A DNA stretch of 64,000 nt from Rhizobium aethiopicum (GCF_900094625.1 NZ_FMAJ01000012.1:1-64000), one strand, 5' to 3'. Positions 1 through 9,704 are shown, counted from the stretch's first letter. The notes: generated from the letters alone by a model not told the origin. Made by a program: numbers and translations.

Positions 1-3000
1 TGCCGCATAGGCCAGCGTGTCGCCGCTGTCGACATCGCTGAAGGTGGTCGTCGGCAGCGTGAAGGAGAAGGCGGAGCCGACGGTGGCGTTCTGGCCGGCC
101 GTCTGGACGGCAAGCACCGGCGCGTCATTGGCGCCATGGATGGTGACGGTGAGGTTTGCGGTGGCGGTGGCACCGGCAGCGTCGCGCATCGTATAGCTGA
201 AGACGTCGGTCAGCGTGTTGGTCGACTGGCGAAGCGCCTGCACGGCGGCATTGGACTCGTTGACGGCATAACTATAGGCGCCGGATGCATTGAGCACGAG
301 ACTGCCATAGGTGCCGTTCAGCGTTGCGCCGAGCGTGCCGGATGTCGTGCCGAAGCGAACCGCCGTCACCGTCTTAGTGTCGCCGGCATCCGGATCGGTG
401 TCGTTGGTCAAGACGTTGCCGCTGGCGACTACGCCGCCCGAGCCGTTGGCCACACCGCCCTTCTCCGTCGCGTCGCCGGCATCGGCAACCGCCGTCGGCG
501 TCGTGTTCGAGGACGATGGATTGAACATCACGTCGACCCAGTAATTCGTCGCGCTGAAGCTGGCAGTAGGGTACAGGCTGTTGTTACCGTATCTATATAC
601 GCCATTACCACTCGCCGGCGCCGTCAGCGGCCCGCTCGTTACGTTCGAGGTGAAATAGTTCGTGGTTGTCGAGTAACGACCGACGTTGGTGTGGTACGAC
701 GCCGTATAGGTCTGTCCCGGCGTCAACGCCACAGGACTGGAAAAAAACGCGCTCTGCCAGCCGCTGGCGGTCTCGTTGGTAAAGGTGAGAGTCGCGATCC
801 GGGTACCGGTGCTCGACCACAGTGAACCTGTATGCGTACCGGTGTCCTGACTGCCCTTGTAAAAGCGAATGCCGCTGACAGTCCCTGCCACAGAGGTTTG
901 GAAGCGGACCCCGAGTTCGACGGCTGACGTATCGTTTGTATTGACGACGGCCGGAGTCGCCGCGCCGAAGAGAGACGTGTAGTTTGGCCCACTGACGGTA
1001 ACCGTGCGTCCAGCCGAGGGTGTTTCGAGATTGATGCTGTCGTCTACGGCGCGGGACAGGATCGTGTAGCTACCGACGGCCTGCGGCGACCAGCGATAGG
1101 TCCAGTTCTCATCGCCTGTCGCCGGATGCCAACTTGCGCCATTGTCGGTGGAAACCTCGACGCCGGCGACCACCCCGCCGCCCGTGTCGGCAGCGGTGCC
1201 TGTAATCGTAACGGCGGATCCGACGGTCGCCGTCGCAGGCACCGTGATGACGGAGGTTGGAGCAGCCTGGTCCGAGGAAGCGGTCGCGGCGACCAGCCCG
1301 GATTGCAGCGTCCCGGGCTGAATGCCCATATCGGCAAGCAAGTTGACCATTGCCTGCTGCACGCGCGGGTCCGTCGGCGTCGCCGTGAGGTCGTGATTGT
1401 CGCTCAGGCCCCATGTCCAGTAGACGGTACCGGCACCGAACACCAGTGCTCCGCTCGGAGCGCGATAGAGCGTCAGATTATGGGTCGAGACGCCATTGCC
1501 GGTGGTGTTGCCATAGTCGAGCAGGTAGGTGCTTACAGGAACCGTCGTCGAAGACAGCTTGACTAGGCCGGCCGGATCGAAGCCGTTGTCGGGGGCTTCG
1601 TCCCACTCGTAACCAAGATAGTTCTTGGTGAGCGTCGCCGTCTGGCCGGGCTGAAGATTGGCGACGCTCGTGTTGCGCCAGACACGCAAATTGGCGTCGT
1701 CATAGGGAATAGTGATCGCCTGGAGATTGCTGCCGACGTCGTCGACCTGGAACAGCTGCCCAGTCAGTGAGTTTTCCGGATTACCGCCGCCGACAGCCGG
1801 TGGACTGAGGCGCGGATCACGGAAAGTACCTGTCCATTCGTTGGAAGGGTCGATGCTGGCGCTCGGCGACCAGGTCTCCTTATAGGAGATCAGCGTGCGG
1901 TAAGGCGTGGCATCGGCGCTATAGGCATTGCCCCAGCGGGTGCGCCAATAAACCTCGTTGCCGCTCCAGAACTGCAGGTTGACCCCGGCGTCACGGGCCG
2001 CTTCGACATTGGTGCGTTGCTGGCCGGACCAGTATTCGTCATGCCCGGCGTCGATATAGGCTTTGTGATTGAGCAACAGGCTGCCGTAGCGGTCGACGTC
2101 GACACCCGATAGATACGAGACATCGTAGCCGTTCTGCTCCAGCCAGTAAATGCCTGCGTACTCGGCGCCGAAGAGATAGTCCTGCGGGCCGGCAACGGTT
2201 CCCACGCCACCGCGGGTCGCAATCGGTCTGTTGTAGCTGACCGCATAGGCGCGACCAGCTCCCTGCCCGGTCGCCGGTCCGTTGCCGCCATAGAAGTTTG
2301 CGCCGCCCCAGCCGTTGTAGGCTTGCCAGGTCTGGTCTGCTGTCTGGAAGACGATGTCGCTGCGGCTGTCGTCGTCGCGCACGATGAACGGGATATGGTT
2401 TTGGCCGGAGGTGCCATCCTGACGCACCAGCTTGGCGATATAGACGCCTGAGACCGCGTCCTCTGGTACGGTCCATGACGCCGAGACCGCCCAGTTGCCG
2501 GCATCCACCGTGCCGGTCGAGGCATTGCGCAACGGATTGGGCTGCGTCTGCAATCCGGTGTGTTGAATGGTGTGGACCTTGCGGGCGCCCATGCCGCCAT
2601 AATAGCCGAGTCTATAGATATCGATCCGATAATTGGTGGAATTCGTATTGATCTTGAAGCTGATCGTCTTGCCGTTGTCGACGCTGATGTCGGTCGCAAA
2701 ACCCTCGATGTTGGAGCTGCCGGCACCGTCGATGCCCCACTCGCTCTCCGGGTTACCCTGCTTCTGGTTTTCCAGCACGATTATGTTGTTGGCCGCCGCC
2801 GCGGCCGCCAGATTTTGCGTTGTCAGCGACCGCTGCTGTGGGGAAGGCGGCGTCGTCACGGAGCCGGAAAGGATGCCGATGCCCTTGGATTTGGCGGAGG
2901 CCGTTCCGGTCTCTCCGCCGCCTGGCAATGATCCGTTGAAGACCATTGATTCCGTCCAACTTGCGGTTCCGCGCCAGCCCGAGAGAGGAGACAAGTCACG

Positions 3001-3825
3001 ATCGAGAAGCGGGTCGCTGATCGAGGCACCGATGGCACGCTTGATCGTCGATACAAAGTCTGGCCCCTCGGTCAGCCTGGTTCCCGGCAACTGACCGTCC
3101 CGTTGAAGCATGGCGCCGCCGTGGGCCCAATCGAGCATCCGCGCGGGGGAGGTAAAATAGCCGCATCCGCAGACACCAAAGGGCATGCCAAACGCCAGTG
3201 AATTGGCGCCGGCTTCATGCGCAGTCGCCTGCGTTGACGGAGTCGATTCGAGAATGACGACCTTGCCCGAGTGCGCAAGCTCCCCGATCGCCGCTGCAGA
3301 ATCTTGCCCGGAGACTGTCGGGGCAGGGCTTTGCGGCAGATAGGGAGCCAGCGGATCATCACCGATGGAGCTCATTCCAGGGTAGGTGCGCTGAAGGGAT
3401 GACTCAGCCCCGAAAGCAACTCCATCCGCGCGCCCCTGGAAACGCGCAAAATCCGGCATATGGGCGGACAGCACAGACGCGGCGACATCACCGCCTCGAA
3501 CTCCCTTTTCGCCAATCCTTTTGAAAGCATAGGGCAAGGACGGTGCTGCGCGGTCAATGTCGGCCGGAGCGTCCGCGCCGCCGATCACCCCCGCTCTCTG
3601 TCCAGCATCATTCTCGCCGAGCGCCGCATCATGATCGGGATTGCCGACGAGATTACCGTGCTTGTTTGCTTCCGCGCTCTGCGCAGATGCCGCAAGTTGA
3701 GCACTATCCTTACGCCTTTCGGCAGGCTTGCGCGGTTTTCCCTTTCCGCCGACACTCAACCACCGGGGCATCAACGAATCCAGCAGGAGTGAGCGCGAGG
3801 TCCACCGGCGAGCGTTGCGATACAT
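1..3825 (-). CDS. Giant multidomain secreted-type protein, 3' end beyond left edge (DMFase-like, Ig-like, DUF4082, VCBS)
   Basis: An uninterrupted minus-strand frame runs from an ATG at 3825 to the left edge, giving about 1275 visible residues with no stop. A GAGAGG lies about 8 bases before the ATG. Residues 1-340 are polar and unassigned and show no signal peptide. Residues ~345-830 resemble the C-terminal domain of N,N-dimethylformamidase large subunits (motifs YRLGYYGGMG, YNGWGG, AGHDEYWS, FWSGNEVYWRTRW). Residues ~850-935 are Ig/Big-like, ~948-1102 match DUF4082 (motifs SGIRFYKG, LTPGQTYTASYHT), ~1110-1230 form a VCBS repeat (GNVLTNDTDPDAG), and a cadherin-like domain begins at the edge. 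VCBS and cadherin-like modules without a Sec signal are typical of type I secreted matrix proteins; the RTX tail would lie outside the window. It sits 540 bp from a polysaccharide locus and is divergent from it. A role on the polymer or in adhesion is inference. Confidence 0.85.
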   Translation of the reverse strand, partial: MYRNARRWTSRSLLLDSLMPRWLSVGGKGKPRKPAERRKDSAQLAASAQSAEANKHGNLVGNPDHDAALGENDAGQRAGVIGGADAPADIDRAAPSLPYAFKRIGEKGVRGGDVAASVLSAHMPDFARFQGRADGVAFGAESSLQRTYPGMSSIGDDPLAPYLPQSPAPTVSGQDSAAAIGELAHSGKVVILESTPSTQATAHEAGANSLAFGMPFGVCGCGYFTSPARMLDWAHGGAMLQRDGQLPGTRLTEGPDFVSTIKRAIGASISDPLLDRDLSPLSGWRGTASWTESMVFNGSLPGGGETGTASAKSKGIGILSGSVTTPPSPQQRSLTTQNLAAAAAANNIIVLENQKQGNPESEWGIDGAGSSNIEGFATDISVDNGKTISFKINTNSTNYRIDIYRLGYYGGMGARKVHTIQHTGLQTQPNPLRNASTGTVDAGNWAVSASWTVPEDAVSGVYIAKLVRQDGTSGQNHIPFIVRDDDSRSDIVFQTADQTWQAYNGWGGANFYGGNGPATGQGAGRAYAVSYNRPIATRGGVGTVAGPQDYLFGAEYAGIYWLEQNGYDVSYLSGVDVDRYGSLLLNHKAYIDAGHDEYWSGQQRTNVEAARDAGVNLQFWSGNEVYWRTRWGNAYSADATPYRTLISYKETWSPSASIDPSNEWTGTFRDPRLSPPAVGGGNPENSLTGQLFQVDDVGSNLQAITIPYDDANLRVWRNTSVANLQPGQTATLTKNYLGYEWDEAPDNGFDPAGLVKLSSTTVPVSTYLLDYGNTTGNGVSTHNLTLYRAPSGALVFGAGTVYWTWGLSDNHDLTATPTDPRVQQAMVNLLADMGIQPGTLQSGLVAATASSDQAAPTSVITVPATATVGSAVTITGTAADTGGGVVAGVEVSTDNGASWHPATGDENWTYRWSPQAVGSYTILSRAVDDSINLETPSAGRTVTVSGPNYTSLFGAATPAVVNTNDTSAVELGVRFQTSVAGTVSGIRFYKGSQDTGTHTGSLWSSTGTRIATLTFTNETASGWQSAFFSSPVALTPGQTYTASYHTNVGRYSTTTNYFTSNVTSGPLTAPASGNGVYRYGNNSLYPTASFSATNYWVDVMFNPSSSNTTPTAVADAGDATEKGGVANGSGGVVASGNVLTNDTDPDAGDTKTVTAVRFGTTSGTLGATLNGTYGSLVLNASGAYSYAVNESNAAVQALRQSTNTLTDVFSYTMRDAAGATATANLTVTIHGANDAPVLAVQTAGQNATVGSAFSFTLPTTTFSDVDSGDTLAYAA

Positions 3826-4366
3826 GGCAGGTACCTCTCGCAAAATTTATCGGGGTCAAATCTATAAGGGTCGTTTCACACGAGTTCCGAAGTATAGTCG
3901 AAAAATAAGCGAGTATATCCTACACCTTTCGCTCTACAGACTGCATCCTTTGGGCAAACGGCCATGTCCCATGAACCTGGTGTGGCGGCGCCAACGCTGG
4001 AAACGCCCGGGCAGGAAGCAATCCGCCGGATCGTTCGAGCGATGGCAAAGGCTGCAGGGATGGTAGCGCCTTAGATCTGGCACGAGCAAGCGGTCACTGT
4101 CCTTAGCGGCTGGCGCGCCTATTCCTGTGGGCGCGACTCCTTATTTTTTGGAGCGCTACCTCGGTGAGATATAGGCTCCCGCTCGAATTTGACTGAAGTA
4201 CCGCCACCACCTCATCAATAGTGATGAGGCAAAGCAAACGACCTTCACCTTCCTCAAGGCTTCGCCAGACTGCACACTGACGATGCGGCTTCGGACCTCG
4301 TCCGTCGGTCGAACAGCGTCAAGGCATTGAACCGGCATCCGTTCAAGGATGTTTTGCAGGCGAGAT
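3826..4366. other. Divergent intergenic region, giant protein / export gene
   Basis: This 541-base gap separates the start of the giant minus-strand gene from the start of the plus-strand export gene, so it must carry both promoters. Bases around 3840-3940 are noticeably more AT-rich than flanking genes. I see no RNA gene, no convincing palindrome and no credible small gene in it. Confidence 0.6.
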
Positions 4367-5683
4367 ATGTATATGATTTCATCGCACCGCACCCCCCACC
4401 TGTTCAAGCGCACGGCATTTGTCATCGGTGCACTTGCCTTTCTTGCCGGAGCCGTGTCGCCGGCTCTCGCCGATAGCGCGCTTCTGGCTCCGCAAACTAA
4501 AATCCGTCTGACGATCGTCCAATGGATGCAGTCGAAAGGCCAATATGAACGATGGGACGCGCTTGGCGGCGAATACAGGGTCTCGGATGAGGGCACAGTC
4601 TTCCTGCCCTTTCTTGGGTCCCTTTCCGTCGGCAATCGCGGAAACGCCGATCTCACAAACGAGATTGCCAAGCGTCTGCAGGAAAAAATCGGCTTGGTTC
4701 AGCCACCCGCGGTTACCATCGAAATCCTCGAATATCCGCCAATCTATGTTGTTGGAGACGTAACCACGCCCGGAGAGTATAAATTCCGCCCCGGCCTTAC
4801 CGTCCTGCAATCCCTGGCGATGAGCGGCGGCCCGCTTCGCGCTAAAAATCTGCTGCAAACGCAGTCGATCAAGCTCGCCGGCGAATTGCGGGAGATCGAT
4901 CACTCGATCCTGCGCAGCACCGCGAAACTGTCGCGGCTGCAGGCCGAGATGGCCGGCGCGAAGGAAATTACGTTCAGTCAGACGAGCGGCGCCGATCAGC
5001 AATTTTCCGCCGGGATATACAGCGAGGAGAGGGTTATTTTTCAAGCTCGTGCAAGTGCGCTGGAGAGACAGTCAAAGGCGCTCACGGAATTGCGCGAACT
5101 TTTGACCACCGAAATTTCGACGTTGGAAGAGAAACTGGTGGGGGCAGACGATAATATCAAATCGGTCGAGGACCAGCTGACCAGCGTTAAGTCCCTGGTG
5201 CAGAAAGGCCTGACGATCTCGTCGAGGCAGCTGGACCTTGAAAGGTTGCTGACGACGTACCGCTCGGACAAGCTCGACCTCGTCACCGCAATCATGCGAG
5301 GCCGCCAGGCAATCAGCGAGACAACGCGGAATCTCGAGGGACTGTCCGACACACGCCGGAGCGAAGTCGCTGTCGAAGCGCAGTCGGAACGGGCAAAACT
5401 CGATCAGCTCAAAATGAAGCGCGAGATGACGCAGAAGCTGCTCCTCGATGAACTCGCGGCCGACAATGGCTTGAAAGGCCGCAGCGAGGAACTCCCCATC
5501 ACTTTTACGGTGAGCCGGCGGAATGAAGGACGAATCGATCAGTTCCAGGCCTCCGAAACGACGACACTGGCGCCCGGTGACGTGGTGAGAGTTGTTCGAC
5601 CCGTCATTCCGGACGAGCCGTCGGAGTCTGCCTCCGACCCATCTGCAGAGACCGAGACGCTCGCAAATCGGACAAGCCAGTGA
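4367..5683 (+). CDS. ExoF-type polysaccharide export protein (OPX/SLBB family)
   Basis: The 438-residue product begins with a clear signal peptide (hydrophobic core TAFVIGALAFLAGAV, cleavage after PALA). A Poly_export domain follows (GGEYRVSDEGTVFLPFLG, residues ~65-140), then an SLBB-like segment (PIYVVGDVTTPGEYKFRPG) and a long charged coiled coil (~210-380). This order is that of S. meliloti ExoF and related periplasmic/outer-membrane export partners of ExoP-type co-polymerases. I chose ATG 4367 because GCAGG lies 6 bases before it; ATG 4349 is too close to its AAGGA, and ATG 4373 is also possible. It is followed by a 188-base gap and then wzx, in the same direction. Its ExoP-type partner is 22 kb away at 27745. 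The family is secure; the exact polymer exported is unknown. Confidence 0.85.
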   Translation: MYMISSHRTPHLFKRTAFVIGALAFLAGAVSPALADSALLAPQTKIRLTIVQWMQSKGQYERWDALGGEYRVSDEGTVFLPFLGSLSVGNRGNADLTNEIAKRLQEKIGLVQPPAVTIEILEYPPIYVVGDVTTPGEYKFRPGLTVLQSLAMSGGPLRAKNLLQTQSIKLAGELREIDHSILRSTAKLSRLQAEMAGAKEITFSQTSGADQQFSAGIYSEERVIFQARASALERQSKALTELRELLTTEISTLEEKLVGADDNIKSVEDQLTSVKSLVQKGLTISSRQLDLERLLTTYRSDKLDLVTAIMRGRQAISETTRNLEGLSDTRRSEVAVEAQSERAKLDQLKMKREMTQKLLLDELAADNGLKGRSEELPITFTVSRRNEGRIDQFQASETTTLAPGDVVRVVRPVIPDEPSESASDPSAETETLANRTSQ

Positions 5684-5871
5684 CCCGCCAAAAACCTGTG
5701 TTGCCATCAAGCTTTCTGCTCGGCGGCCCCTTATTCGGCGAAAGCAGGACCAAGGTCGAAGCGGTCATGAGTAAACCCACGATCGCGTATGTCCGAAGCT
5801 GCGTTAAGCAACATGCCCGCGTTAACGCGCCGGAGATCCTGCTCCACGGGACAAATGGCTAGGGACATTTG

Positions 5872-7380
5872 ATGACTTTGCGCATGATCCCACCCAGCGG
5901 TCAGTCCTATACCCAAATCCTCAAGTCGACGATGCTGATGGGCGGTTCCTCGCTGGTGAATGTCGCTCTCAGCATCATTCGCAACAAGGCTTTCGCCGTT
6001 CTCCTCGGACCGGAAGGCGTGGGGCTCATCGGCCTTTACGGGTCGATCGTCGATATCGCGCAAGCGATAGCTGGTCTCGGGGTGAGCAGCAGCGGGGTGC
6101 GCCGGGTCGCCGAGGCAGCAGGCACCGGCGACACAGAGAGGATCGCGCGGTCGGCGATAGCGCTCAGGCGCATCTCGCTGGTGTTGGGAGTGCTTGGCGC
6201 GCTGTTGCTCGCGGCGCTGGCGCTTCCGGTCTCTAACTTCACCTTCGGCGGCTACCAGCATGCCGGCGCCATTGCGCTCTTGTCGCTGGCCGTATTCTTT
6301 CGGCTGGTGTCCGGCGGCCAGACCGCGTTGATCCAGGGCTTGCGCGGCATTGCAAATCTCGCCCGCATCAACGTGCTTACAGGGCTCTTCGGGACGATGG
6401 TCAGCATCCCGCTGATCTATCTGTTCGGCGCGCCGGCGATCGCGCCGTCTGTGGTGGCGATTGCAGCCGTCTCGATCCTTCCCAGCTGGTGGTACAGCAG
6501 GCAGATATGCACGCATCAGCCGCCAGTGTCGGCGCACCAGTTTGGCCTGGAAGCGACAGCTCTGCTGAGGCTGGGCGTCGCCTTCATGGCAAGCGGGCTT
6601 CTGACCTTCGGCGCGGCCTATGCCATCCGCATCATCGTGCTGAATGAAGGGGGCGTCGTGGCGGCGGGATTGTACCAGGCAGCCTGGGCGCTTGGCGGCC
6701 TTTACGCTGGTTTCATTCTGCAGGCGATGGGAACAGACTTCTATCCGCGCTTGACCGCAATCGCGGACGACAATGCCGAGTGCAATCGGCTGGTCAATGA
6801 GCAGGCGGAAATCAGCATGCTTTTGGCCGGCCCCGGTCTGATCGCCACCTTGACGCTGGCGCCGCTCGTGATGAGCTTGTTCTATTCCGCGGAATTTCAT
6901 GGCGCCGTGGAGCTGCTGCGCTGGATCTGTCTTGGGATGATGCTCAGGATTGTCGCCTGGCCCATGGGTTTCATCGTCCTGGCGAAAGGTGCGCAGACGA
7001 TTTTCTTCTGGACGGAGGTCGCTGCGACGCTGGTGCATGTCGGGCTGGCCTGGCTCTTCGTCTCGAAGCTCGGTACGCCAGGGGCCGGCATGGCGTTTTT
7101 TGGCCTCTATGTCTGGCATAGCATTCTGATTTACGTGATCGTGCGGCGGCTTACCGGCTTCGGCTGGTCGCCCGCCAATCGTCGGCACGCGCTGCTTTTC
7201 CTGCCGGCATCGGGATTGGTATTCTCAGCCGTTTTTGTCTTGCCTATGTGGCCGGCGATGGTGATCGGCTCTGTCGCGGTGGTTGTGAGCGGGCTCTACT
7301 CACTGCGCATGCTGGTCAAGCTGCTTCCGCCTGAGTCAATGCCCGCAACCATCAAACGATGGATCACGAAGTCTGCATGA
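5872..7380 (+). CDS. Wzx-type polysaccharide flippase (O-antigen translocase family)
   Basis: The 502-residue product is almost entirely hydrophobic, with about 12 predicted membrane segments and small loops. It opens with SYTQILKSTMLMGGSSLVN and LGPEGVGLIGLYGS, features of WzxE-like and MATE-fold polysaccharide translocases. The expected role is flipping the lipid-linked repeat unit across the inner membrane. The ATG at 5872 has AGGGA at 5861-5865 with 6-base spacing; a TTG two bases-triplet earlier at 5869 is not needed. It lies downstream of the ExoF-type gene and converges with the amino-sugar operon. It is the only flippase seen in the locus. Substrate specificity cannot be read from the sequence. 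Confidence 0.85.
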   Translation: MTLRMIPPSGQSYTQILKSTMLMGGSSLVNVALSIIRNKAFAVLLGPEGVGLIGLYGSIVDIAQAIAGLGVSSSGVRRVAEAAGTGDTERIARSAIALRRISLVLGVLGALLLAALALPVSNFTFGGYQHAGAIALLSLAVFFRLVSGGQTALIQGLRGIANLARINVLTGLFGTMVSIPLIYLFGAPAIAPSVVAIAAVSILPSWWYSRQICTHQPPVSAHQFGLEATALLRLGVAFMASGLLTFGAAYAIRIIVLNEGGVVAAGLYQAAWALGGLYAGFILQAMGTDFYPRLTAIADDNAECNRLVNEQAEISMLLAGPGLIATLTLAPLVMSLFYSAEFHGAVELLRWICLGMMLRIVAWPMGFIVLAKGAQTIFFWTEVAATLVHVGLAWLFVSKLGTPGAGMAFFGLYVWHSILIYVIVRRLTGFGWSPANRRHALLFLPASGLVFSAVFVLPMWPAMVIGSVAVVVSGLYSLRMLVKLLPPESMPATIKRWITKSA

Positions 7381-7447
7381 TGATGGACGGAGCATGTCGC
7401 GCAAAGTCGTGCAGCGGTTTGCGACGATGATATACGCAATCAACGAC

Positions 7448-7490
7448 CTAACGCGTGACAGCGAATCCCAAAGATCGCGTCACGCGTTAG
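7448..7490. terminator. 12-bp perfect inverted repeat between convergent genes
   Basis: CTAACGCGTGAC at 7448-7459 is repeated as its exact reverse complement at 7479-7490 across a 19-base spacer. It lies between the wzx stop at 7380 and the aminotransferase stop at 7519, where a bidirectional terminator is expected. There is no T-run, so intrinsic termination is not assured; a protein-binding site is an alternative. Confidence 0.5.
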
Positions 7491-7518
7491 CTTGACTCGC
7501 CCGCGAGCAAACCCTGCA

Positions 7519-8736
7519 TCACGCAGGAACGATATCTCGATCACGCTGCAAGTTCGCGTGTGGAATGGCGGCTTCGGCCATCGATCCGCGAAGTGCCTCG
7601 ACAACCCTGGCGACGTCGAGGTCCGTCATCTGGGCAAAAAGCGGCAGGATTATCGTTTGCTGCTGCGCTGACACGCTTCGCGCGAGATTAGTGGCGACGC
7701 GATGGAAGCTCTCGCCGGAATAGGCTCCCTCCAGATGAATGTTCATCACGCCGCGCCTGGTCGAGATGCCCTGATCGAGCAGTGCTTGCATGACTGCCCG
7801 CTGGTCGACGGCATCAGGTAAGCCCACGCAGAAACTCTGCCAGTTGCTGCGAGCCCAATCGGGCTCGATCGGCGGCGTCAGCCCGGGGATCGTGGAGAGG
7901 CGCTCGCAATATTGTTCTGCAAGCCGCCTGCGCTCCGCAACCAGCTCCGGCAGCCGGCGCAGTTGCACCCGTCCAACCGCGGCCTGGAGGTCGGTCATGC
8001 GATAGTTGTAGCCCAGTTCGTCATAGTCCTCGAAGATCACCTGCTTCGACCCGTGGCGGACAGCGTCGGTGACGCTCATGCCATGCTGGCGCCACAGCCG
8101 GAATTTGCGGTCATATTCCGCATTCGCCGTGGTCAGCATGCCGCCATCACCCGTGGTGACGACCTTGCGAGGGTGGAAAGAGAAGCAGGCGATGTCGCCA
8201 TGCGGCTTGCCGATCTTTTCCCAACGCCCGTCCCACAGGATTTCGCTTCCCGTCGCACAGGCCGCATCTTCGATGACCGGTATCGAGTGACGCTTGCCGA
8301 TCTCCACAATCGAACGCAGCTCGCATGGCATGCCGAGCTGGTGCACGCACAGGATTGCCTTGGTGCGGGGGGTGATTGCGGTTTCGATCAGGCTGGGGTC
8401 GATGTTGTACCCGCTCGCTTCGATGTCGACAAAGACCGGCACTGCCTCGCAGTATCGAATGGCGTTCGCCGTCGCGATGAACGAATGGCTGACCGTGATG
8501 ACTTCATCACCGGCGCCGACGCCGACCGCCTTCAAGGCCAGATGAAGCGCGGTCGTGCAGTTGGAAACGGCGCAGGCCTGCGGAGCGCCGACAAAGGCTG
8601 CAAATTCGCTCTCGAAAGCCGCGACTTCGGGTCCCTGCGTCACCCATCCTGACAGAATGACGCGACGCACAGCCTCGGCCTCTTCCTCCCCGAGAACGGG
8701 CTTGGCGACCGGAATTGAAGATTGAGGGGAGCTCAT
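7519..8736 (-). CDS. DegT/DnrJ/EryC1-family sugar aminotransferase (last gene of operon)
   Basis: The 405-residue protein is a PLP-dependent nucleotide-sugar aminotransferase. The family motifs are present: GWVTQGPEVAAFE near the start, SNCTTALHLAL, VIEDAACATGSE (aspartate that binds the PLP pyridine nitrogen), and the Schiff-base lysine in FSFHPRKVVTTGDGG at about K191. Such enzymes transfer an amino group from glutamate to a keto-sugar attached to UDP, dTDP or GDP. The ATG at 8736 overlaps the stop of the upstream epimerase as ATGA and has a G-rich Shine-Dalgarno. An upstream in-frame start 36 bases earlier would extend into the epimerase and is less likely. As the second aminotransferase in the operon it may act at a different carbon from the one at 10407. 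Confidence 0.85.
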   Translation of the reverse strand: MSSPQSSIPVAKPVLGEEEAEAVRRVILSGWVTQGPEVAAFESEFAAFVGAPQACAVSNCTTALHLALKAVGVGAGDEVITVSHSFIATANAIRYCEAVPVFVDIEASGYNIDPSLIETAITPRTKAILCVHQLGMPCELRSIVEIGKRHSIPVIEDAACATGSEILWDGRWEKIGKPHGDIACFSFHPRKVVTTGDGGMLTTANAEYDRKFRLWRQHGMSVTDAVRHGSKQVIFEDYDELGYNYRMTDLQAAVGRVQLRRLPELVAERRRLAEQYCERLSTIPGLTPPIEPDWARSNWQSFCVGLPDAVDQRAVMQALLDQGISTRRGVMNIHLEGAYSGESFHRVATNLARSVSAQQQTIILPLFAQMTDLDVARVVEALRGSMAEAAIPHANLQRDRDIVPA

Positions 8737-9704
8737 GCTGCAGCTCCCCCCGCGGCGGTCTGCTGCTGCCACCAGGCAACGAGATCACGAAGCCCCTGTT
8801 CCATGGAGATTTCCGCTTTGAAACCGAGGAGCCGTTCGGCCTTGCTGATATCGGCGAGACGACGGGTTACGCCGTTGACTGTCCGGGCCTCTTTGTGCTG
8901 CGGCTCGAGTGAAACGCCCATGATGCTGCTCAGCATCTGCGCGAGTTCCAGGAGGCTTATCTCCTGGCCGCTCGCGACATTGAAGACTTCGTCCGTAACG
9001 TCGCTTTTCGCGGCCAGGATGTTGGCCCGCGCGATATCGCGTGCATCCACGAAGTCCATCGTCTGGCTGCCGTCTCCATAGACGAGCGGCGGCATTCCAG
9101 CCGCAAGGCGCTCCATCCAGCGGATCAGAACTTCGGTATAGGCGCCGTAAACGTCCATTCGCGGTCCGTAGACATTGAAATAGCGCAGCGCCACATAGCG
9201 CAGGCCATACATTTCCGCGAAGCTGCGCAGCAGCCCTTCGTTGAACGTCTTCGCCGCACCATAGATCGTCCGGTTATTGTAGGGATGATGCGCTTCGGTG
9301 GTCGGGAAGCTTTCGGCGAGCCCCAGCACTGATGCCGAGGAAGCAGCGACGACCTTCGACACGCCTGCCTTCACGGCAGCTTCGAGGACGTTGAACGTGC
9401 CCTCGGCCAGCACATCAAAGGCGAGCCGCGGGTCTTCCGCGCATTGCGTGATGCGGATCGCCGCCTGGTGGAAGACGATGTCGACGCCTTCGAAGGTTTT
9501 CGCCAGAAGCGCTCTGTCGCGGATATCGCCCTCGATGATGTTGACGAACCCGCTTGATATTGCCGTGCTGAGATTGTCCCGGCGCCCACGCACGAAATTG
9601 TCGAGGATGATGATCTCGCGAGGTTTTTCCAATGCGACAAGATCGGCAATATGCGAACCGATCAGACCGGCACCGCCGGTAATGAGCACTCGTTTGTTTC
9701 TCAT
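8733..9704 (-). CDS. NAD-dependent nucleotide-sugar epimerase/dehydratase (extended SDR)
   Basis: The 323-residue protein is an extended short-chain dehydrogenase of the GalE/WbpP type. The NAD-binding GGAGLIGS motif is at residues 10-17, with an acidic residue after the second strand (ILDNF). The catalytic YxxxK is Y148-K152 (YGAAK), and RYFNVYGPRMD is the usual substrate-side motif. It starts with the ATGA overlap shared with the upstream acetyltransferase stop and ends with another ATGA overlap onto the aminotransferase. It probably epimerises or dehydrates a UDP-HexNAc-type sugar for the same modified residue. Whether it is a 4-epimerase or a dehydratase cannot be decided here. Confidence 0.8.
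   Translation of the reverse strand: MRNKRVLITGGAGLIGSHIADLVALEKPREIIILDNFVRGRRDNLSTAISSGFVNIIEGDIRDRALLAKTFEGVDIVFHQAAIRITQCAEDPRLAFDVLAEGTFNVLEAAVKAGVSKVVAASSASVLGLAESFPTTEAHHPYNNRTIYGAAKTFNEGLLRSFAEMYGLRYVALRYFNVYGPRMDVYGAYTEVLIRWMERLAAGMPPLVYGDGSQTMDFVDARDIARANILAAKSDVTDEVFNVASGQEISLLELAQMLSSIMGVSLEPQHKEARTVNGVTRRLADISKAERLLGFKAEISMEQGLRDLVAWWQQQTAAGGAAA

Noticed and set aside
1890..2726. A 278-codon minus-strand frame inside the giant left-edge gene
   Set aside because: It is out of frame with the continuous 1275-codon frame that carries the DMFase-like, DUF4082 and VCBS motifs. Its composition (S, R, A, P, T only) is that of a shifted frame.
5680..5862. A 60-codon frame starting GTG on the stop of the ExoF-type gene and ending just before wzx
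   Set aside because: The GTGA overlap is suggestive, but the product has no hydrophobic segment or motif, and wzx has its own ribosome site. I treat it as chance.
5731..7188. A 485-codon minus-strand open frame across wzx
   Set aside because: It is fully antisense to wzx, and its composition (rich in H, R, Q, D) is typical of the reverse of GC-rich coding sequence. It has no domain and no ribosome site.
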